DNA of 17,577 nt from Acidobacteriaceae bacterium (lineage in GTDB: Bacteria; Acidobacteriota; Terriglobia; Terriglobales; Acidobacteriaceae). The stretch is from NCBI GenBank assembly GCA_003135495.1, contig PLBX01000544.1, positions 488-18,064 on the forward strand, in the 5' to 3' direction. Shown one piece after another: positions 15,026 to 17,577 of this stretch. The notes beneath the pieces were generated by a model. That model was not told where the DNA came from. It saw only the letters and a program-made list of their open reading frames with translations, and did no database searches. The stretch's first letter is position 1, and each line of letters starts with the position of its first letter. Made by a program: the position numbers and the translations under genes.

Positions 15026-16033
15026 ATGTCTAAATTAGGGGTGGGAGTCCTCGGAGTCGGCGCTATGGGAAGACGACACGCTGAGAACATTCGCCGGCTT
15101 GTGCCTCAGGCTCGACTCATCGCAGTGGCGGACGTGGCCGTCGAACCCACCCGGCGGGCTGCAGAGGATCTTGAGATAGAACACGCTTTCGCCTCGCGGG
15201 AAGAAATGCTGGAGCGAAAAGACATTGATGCGGTTGTAATCGCAACTCCAGATAAATTCCACGCGCAAGATATTCAGGCGGCAGCGGCTGCGGGAAAACA
15301 GATTCTCTGCGAGAAGCCGCTAGCACTCAATCTGGCGGATGCGCATGCAGCGCTGGCAGCGGTCGCGAAGTCAGGCGTCCATCTACAGGTGGGATTTATG
15401 CGTCGCTACGATCCAGGATATGCGTCGGCGATGAAGCGCATTGAAGCTGGCGAGATTGGCGATCCGGTCATTTTCAAATCGATCGGGCGCGACAAGGATG
15501 CTCCGCCTATTTCATCGTATGCGTCGAGATTGAATGGCATGCTGTTTTACAACAACACCATTCATGATTTCGACCTGGCGCGATGGCTGATGCGCGATGA
15601 AGTGCAAGAAGTGCAGGCGTACACGACGGTGGCGATTCGTCCGGAGGTCGCAGCGTTCGGCGATATTGTGGCCGGGGTGGTGAATTTGAAGTATGGTCGC
15701 GGAGCTATTGGCAATATCGAATCGTACGTACAAGCTGTCTATGGTTATGACGTGCGGACTGAGGTCGTTGGATCAAAGGGCTCGATTCTGGTTGGCAGCC
15801 TGCAACAAACGCCGGTGACTTTCTTGGCCAGCGGCGGTGGAACACAAATCCTAGCTGGACATTTCCTCGACAGGTTTGAAGATGCCTACGTTGCCGAAGT
15901 ACAGGATTTTGTGAATAGCATGTTACAGGACCGCGCTCCGCGAGTGACGGGCTCCGACGGCCTGCGCGCTCTTGAGATAGCGGTCGCGGCTGAACAATCT
16001 TACATTCAGTCCACAGCCTGCAGAGTGGGGTAA
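15026..16033 (+). CDS. iolG: Gfo/Idh/MocA dehydrogenase, inositol 2-dehydrogenase-like
   Basis: This is an NAD(P)-dependent sugar or cyclitol dehydrogenase of 335 residues. The N-terminal Rossmann domain has GVLGVGAMGRRHAENI (7-22). The catalytic lysine is K97 in CEKPLA. The C-terminal domain carries QVGFMRRYDPGYASA (121-135), NNTIHDFDLARWLM (176-189, with H180) and YVQAVYGYDVRTEVVGSKGS (234-253). These blocks align well with B. subtilis IolG, which oxidises myo-inositol to scyllo-inosose. One difference is Asn (N176) where IolG has the active-site Asp172, while the Lys and His of the triad are kept. I use the ATG at 15026 with GAGAG about ten bases upstream; an in-frame TTG at 15005 would add seven poorly placed residues. 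The next gene follows after 34 bases. Inositol, scyllo-inositol or an inosamine are all possible substrates, so the symbol is tentative. Confidence 0.8.
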   Translation: MSKLGVGVLGVGAMGRRHAENIRRLVPQARLIAVADVAVEPTRRAAEDLEIEHAFASREEMLERKDIDAVVIATPDKFHAQDIQAAAAAGKQILCEKPLALNLADAHAALAAVAKSGVHLQVGFMRRYDPGYASAMKRIEAGEIGDPVIFKSIGRDKDAPPISSYASRLNGMLFYNNTIHDFDLARWLMRDEVQEVQAYTTVAIRPEVAAFGDIVAGVVNLKYGRGAIGNIESYVQAVYGYDVRTEVVGSKGSILVGSLQQTPVTFLASGGGTQILAGHFLDRFEDAYVAEVQDFVNSMLQDRAPRVTGSDGLRALEIAVAAEQSYIQSTACRVG

Positions 16034-16067
16034 TCCTTGGCCGGACGCTGAACGGACGGAGGAATAT

Positions 16068-17165
16068 ATGACGAGAGCTACAACTGACACCACTTATAAA
16101 AGTCCTCTACACGAAATGACTCAGACCACGCCAACATGCCTGTGGAATGACTCGGCGTCGATTCAGGAACTCACGTACTCGATCGAGCATGGTGCGGTTG
16201 GAGCGACTTGCAATCCGGTCATTGTGCTTGGAGTGCTCAAAAAGGAGATGGCGTCGTGGAAGAACCGTATTCGAGCGCTGATTGACGAACTTCCCAAGGC
16301 AACCGAAGAAGAAATCGGCTGGCAACTGGTGCGCGAAATATCAATTAATGCTGCGGCGCTATTGAAGCCCGTGTTCGATGAAAATCGAGGGCGAAACGGA
16401 CGGCTCTCGATACAGACGGATCCGCGATTCTATCGCGATACAGAGGCGATTGTGCGGCAGGCTGAAGAGTTTGACCGCCTCGCACCCAACATGATTGTGA
16501 AGATTCCAGTAACTCGAGCTGGCCTTCCTGCGATCGAAGAAGCGACTTACCGCGGGATCAGCATCAACGCGACGGTAAGTTTCACTTTGCCGCAGTGCAT
16601 CGCGGTAGCGGAAGCGGTTGAGCGTGGACTAGTGAGGCGCGAGCGGGAAGGCAAGGATATTGCGGCCATGGGGCCGGTATGCACGATCATGGTTGGACGG
16701 CTGGATGACTGGTTGAAAATAGTGTGTGAAAAGGAAAATATCACGATCGATCCTGGGTATCTGGAGTGGGCGGGAGTGGCTGTATTCAAGAAAGCGTATC
16801 GTATTTTTCGGGAGCGTGGATATCGAATTCGCTTATTGTCGGCGGCATTTCGCAATCACATGCACTGGAGCGAATTTATCGGCGGCGATGTGGTTATTTC
16901 TCCGCCTCATGCTTGGCAGGTGCGATTGAATGCCAGCGAGGTTGAGGTTCACCAGCGAATCGACAAGCCGGTTGAGGCGAAGATTGTCGAAGAGCTATCG
17001 CGAAAATTTGCGGACTTCCGGAATGCATATTCTGAGAACGGGCTCACGCCTGTGGAATTCGATTCTTTCGCGCCGACGCGGCGAACGCTTCGGCAATTCA
17101 TTGGCGCGTGCCATGAATTGGACGGACTGGTGCGCGACTTCATGCTGCCAAATCCGGAACTGTAA
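16068..17165 (+). CDS. Transaldolase-family protein with aldolase-like active site
   Basis: This is a class I (Schiff-base) aldol enzyme of 365 residues, likely a TIM barrel in the cytoplasm. Compared with E. coli TalB, it keeps the aspartate of the first strand (D28, in LWNDS), Asn in GATCNPVIV (N49), the Schiff-base lysine (K145 in MIVKIPVTRAG), N167/T169 in GISINATVSFTLPQ, and both phosphate-binding arginines (R211 in VGRLDDW, R262 in AAFRN). Two key positions differ: TalB Glu96 is Gln116 (SIQTDPR), and TalB Phe178 is Met208 (CTIMVGR). Gln at the first position is the state found in fructose-6-phosphate aldolase. GGAGG lies about six bases before the ATG. It sits between two Gfo/Idh/MocA genes, so it probably cleaves or forms a C-C bond in the same pathway. 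Calling it plain pentose-phosphate transaldolase would be unsafe. Confidence 0.83.
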   Translation: MTRATTDTTYKSPLHEMTQTTPTCLWNDSASIQELTYSIEHGAVGATCNPVIVLGVLKKEMASWKNRIRALIDELPKATEEEIGWQLVREISINAAALLKPVFDENRGRNGRLSIQTDPRFYRDTEAIVRQAEEFDRLAPNMIVKIPVTRAGLPAIEEATYRGISINATVSFTLPQCIAVAEAVERGLVRREREGKDIAAMGPVCTIMVGRLDDWLKIVCEKENITIDPGYLEWAGVAVFKKAYRIFRERGYRIRLLSAAFRNHMHWSEFIGGDVVISPPHAWQVRLNASEVEVHQRIDKPVEAKIVEELSRKFADFRNAYSENGLTPVEFDSFAPTRRTLRQFIGACHELDGLVRDFMLPNPEL

Positions 17166-17260
17166 CGAGAATTGAATTTTCCGAGTCAACTTTTACATGG
17201 CCCTAATACAGAGTAACTTTCTTAAGCCGACTTCAAAATTTAAATAAAAGGAATTAAGCA

Positions 17261-17577
17261 TTGGCAAACTCAAAGCGTTTGGGATATGCGGTAATCGGAC
17301 TGGGCTTTATTGCTGAAACTTCCGTCTTGCCCGCTTTCCGCCACAGTAAGAAATGCAAACTGGTGGCTTTGGTAAGCCATGACCAGAAGAGGGCGAAGCA
17401 ACTTGGCGCGAAGTTTGGCGTGAGCGCTAAAGATTGTTTCAGTTACGAAAATTACGATCAGTGCCTGCGCCATCCGGACCTCGATGCGGTTTTTATCGCG
17501 TCGGTGAATGGAGCGCATGCCGAGCAGACAGTTCGCGCTGCAGCCGCGGGAAAGCACGTCTTGTGCGAGAAGCCCCT
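17261..17577 (+). CDS. Gfo/Idh/MocA oxidoreductase, partial (3' end beyond window)
   Basis: The first 105 codons of a second dehydrogenase run off the right edge. The start is a TTG at 17261 with AAAGGA eight bases upstream. The translation begins with Met-Ala-Asn-Ser-Lys-Arg, then LGYAVIGLGFIAETSVLPAF, a Rossmann dinucleotide-binding turn. It reaches HAEQTVRAAAAGKHVLCEKP, where the lysine of EKP is the conserved catalytic or cofactor residue. The style is closer to glucose-fructose oxidoreductase-like members than to the IolG-like gene upstream. There is no signal peptide, so it would be cytoplasmic. It lies 95 bases after the transaldolase-family gene on the same strand and is probably in the same cluster. 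The catalytic domain is outside the window, so the substrate is open. Confidence 0.85.
   Translation, partial: MANSKRLGYAVIGLGFIAETSVLPAFRHSKKCKLVALVSHDQKRAKQLGAKFGVSAKDCFSYENYDQCLRHPDLDAVFIASVNGAHAEQTVRAAAAGKHVLCEKP

Overview
The window comes from a bacterial chromosome of moderate GC content. Its protein families (M28 peptidase with an unusual tail, YbiT- and Uup-type ABC-F ATPases, a kinase joined to a RapZ C-terminal domain, several Gfo/Idh/MocA dehydrogenases) and its scattered 'GTCATCC(T/C)GAGCGAAGCGAAGG' repeats best fit an Acidobacteriota-like soil bacterium. That placement is inference from sequence style, not from a database search. There are 13 recognisable protein genes plus one decayed gene. 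I see no rRNA, tRNA, CRISPR array or insertion sequence.

Left part (1-8426), housekeeping and accessory genes. After an imperfect inverted repeat at the very edge comes a secreted M28 zinc peptidase. A cysteine-free Rrf2-type regulator follows, convergent with a YbiT-like ABC-F ATPase. A divergent short RNB-domain exoribonuclease starts on the other side of a spacer holding degenerate 10-bp repeats. The next interval holds the remains of a YpfJ-type neutral zinc metallopeptidase: its 5' half is gone and its 3' half is frameshifted. It is packed between the ribonuclease and a Uup-like ABC-F ATPase.

Middle part (8517-10801), a two-gene operon on the minus strand. A sugar kinase of the AmgK/aminoglycoside-phosphotransferase type carries a complete RapZ C-terminal domain, and it overlaps by 4 bases (ATGA) a MurU-like nucleotidyltransferase. 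Together these look like the anomeric kinase and uridylyltransferase of a peptidoglycan-sugar salvage route, with a built-in amino-sugar sensing domain.

Right part (10940-17577), a plus-strand catabolic cluster. It starts from a promoter overlapped by a perfect 8-bp-arm palindrome. It encodes 5-deoxyglucuronate isomerase (IolB), an APC-type permease, a MocD-like membrane di-iron oxygenase of the fatty-acid-desaturase superfamily, and an overlapping MocE-like Rieske ferredoxin. After a 291-base gap come an IolG-like inositol dehydrogenase, a transaldolase-family protein with an aldolase-like active site, and a second Gfo/Idh/MocA dehydrogenase cut by the window edge. I read this as a pathway for an inositol derivative, possibly an O-methyl or amino cyclitol as in rhizobial rhizopine catabolism: uptake by the permease, oxidative demethylation or hydroxylation by the MocDE pair, then oxidation and downstream inositol-type steps. 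The other expected enzymes (ferredoxin reductase, IolC, IolD, IolE) are not in the window and may lie beyond its right edge.
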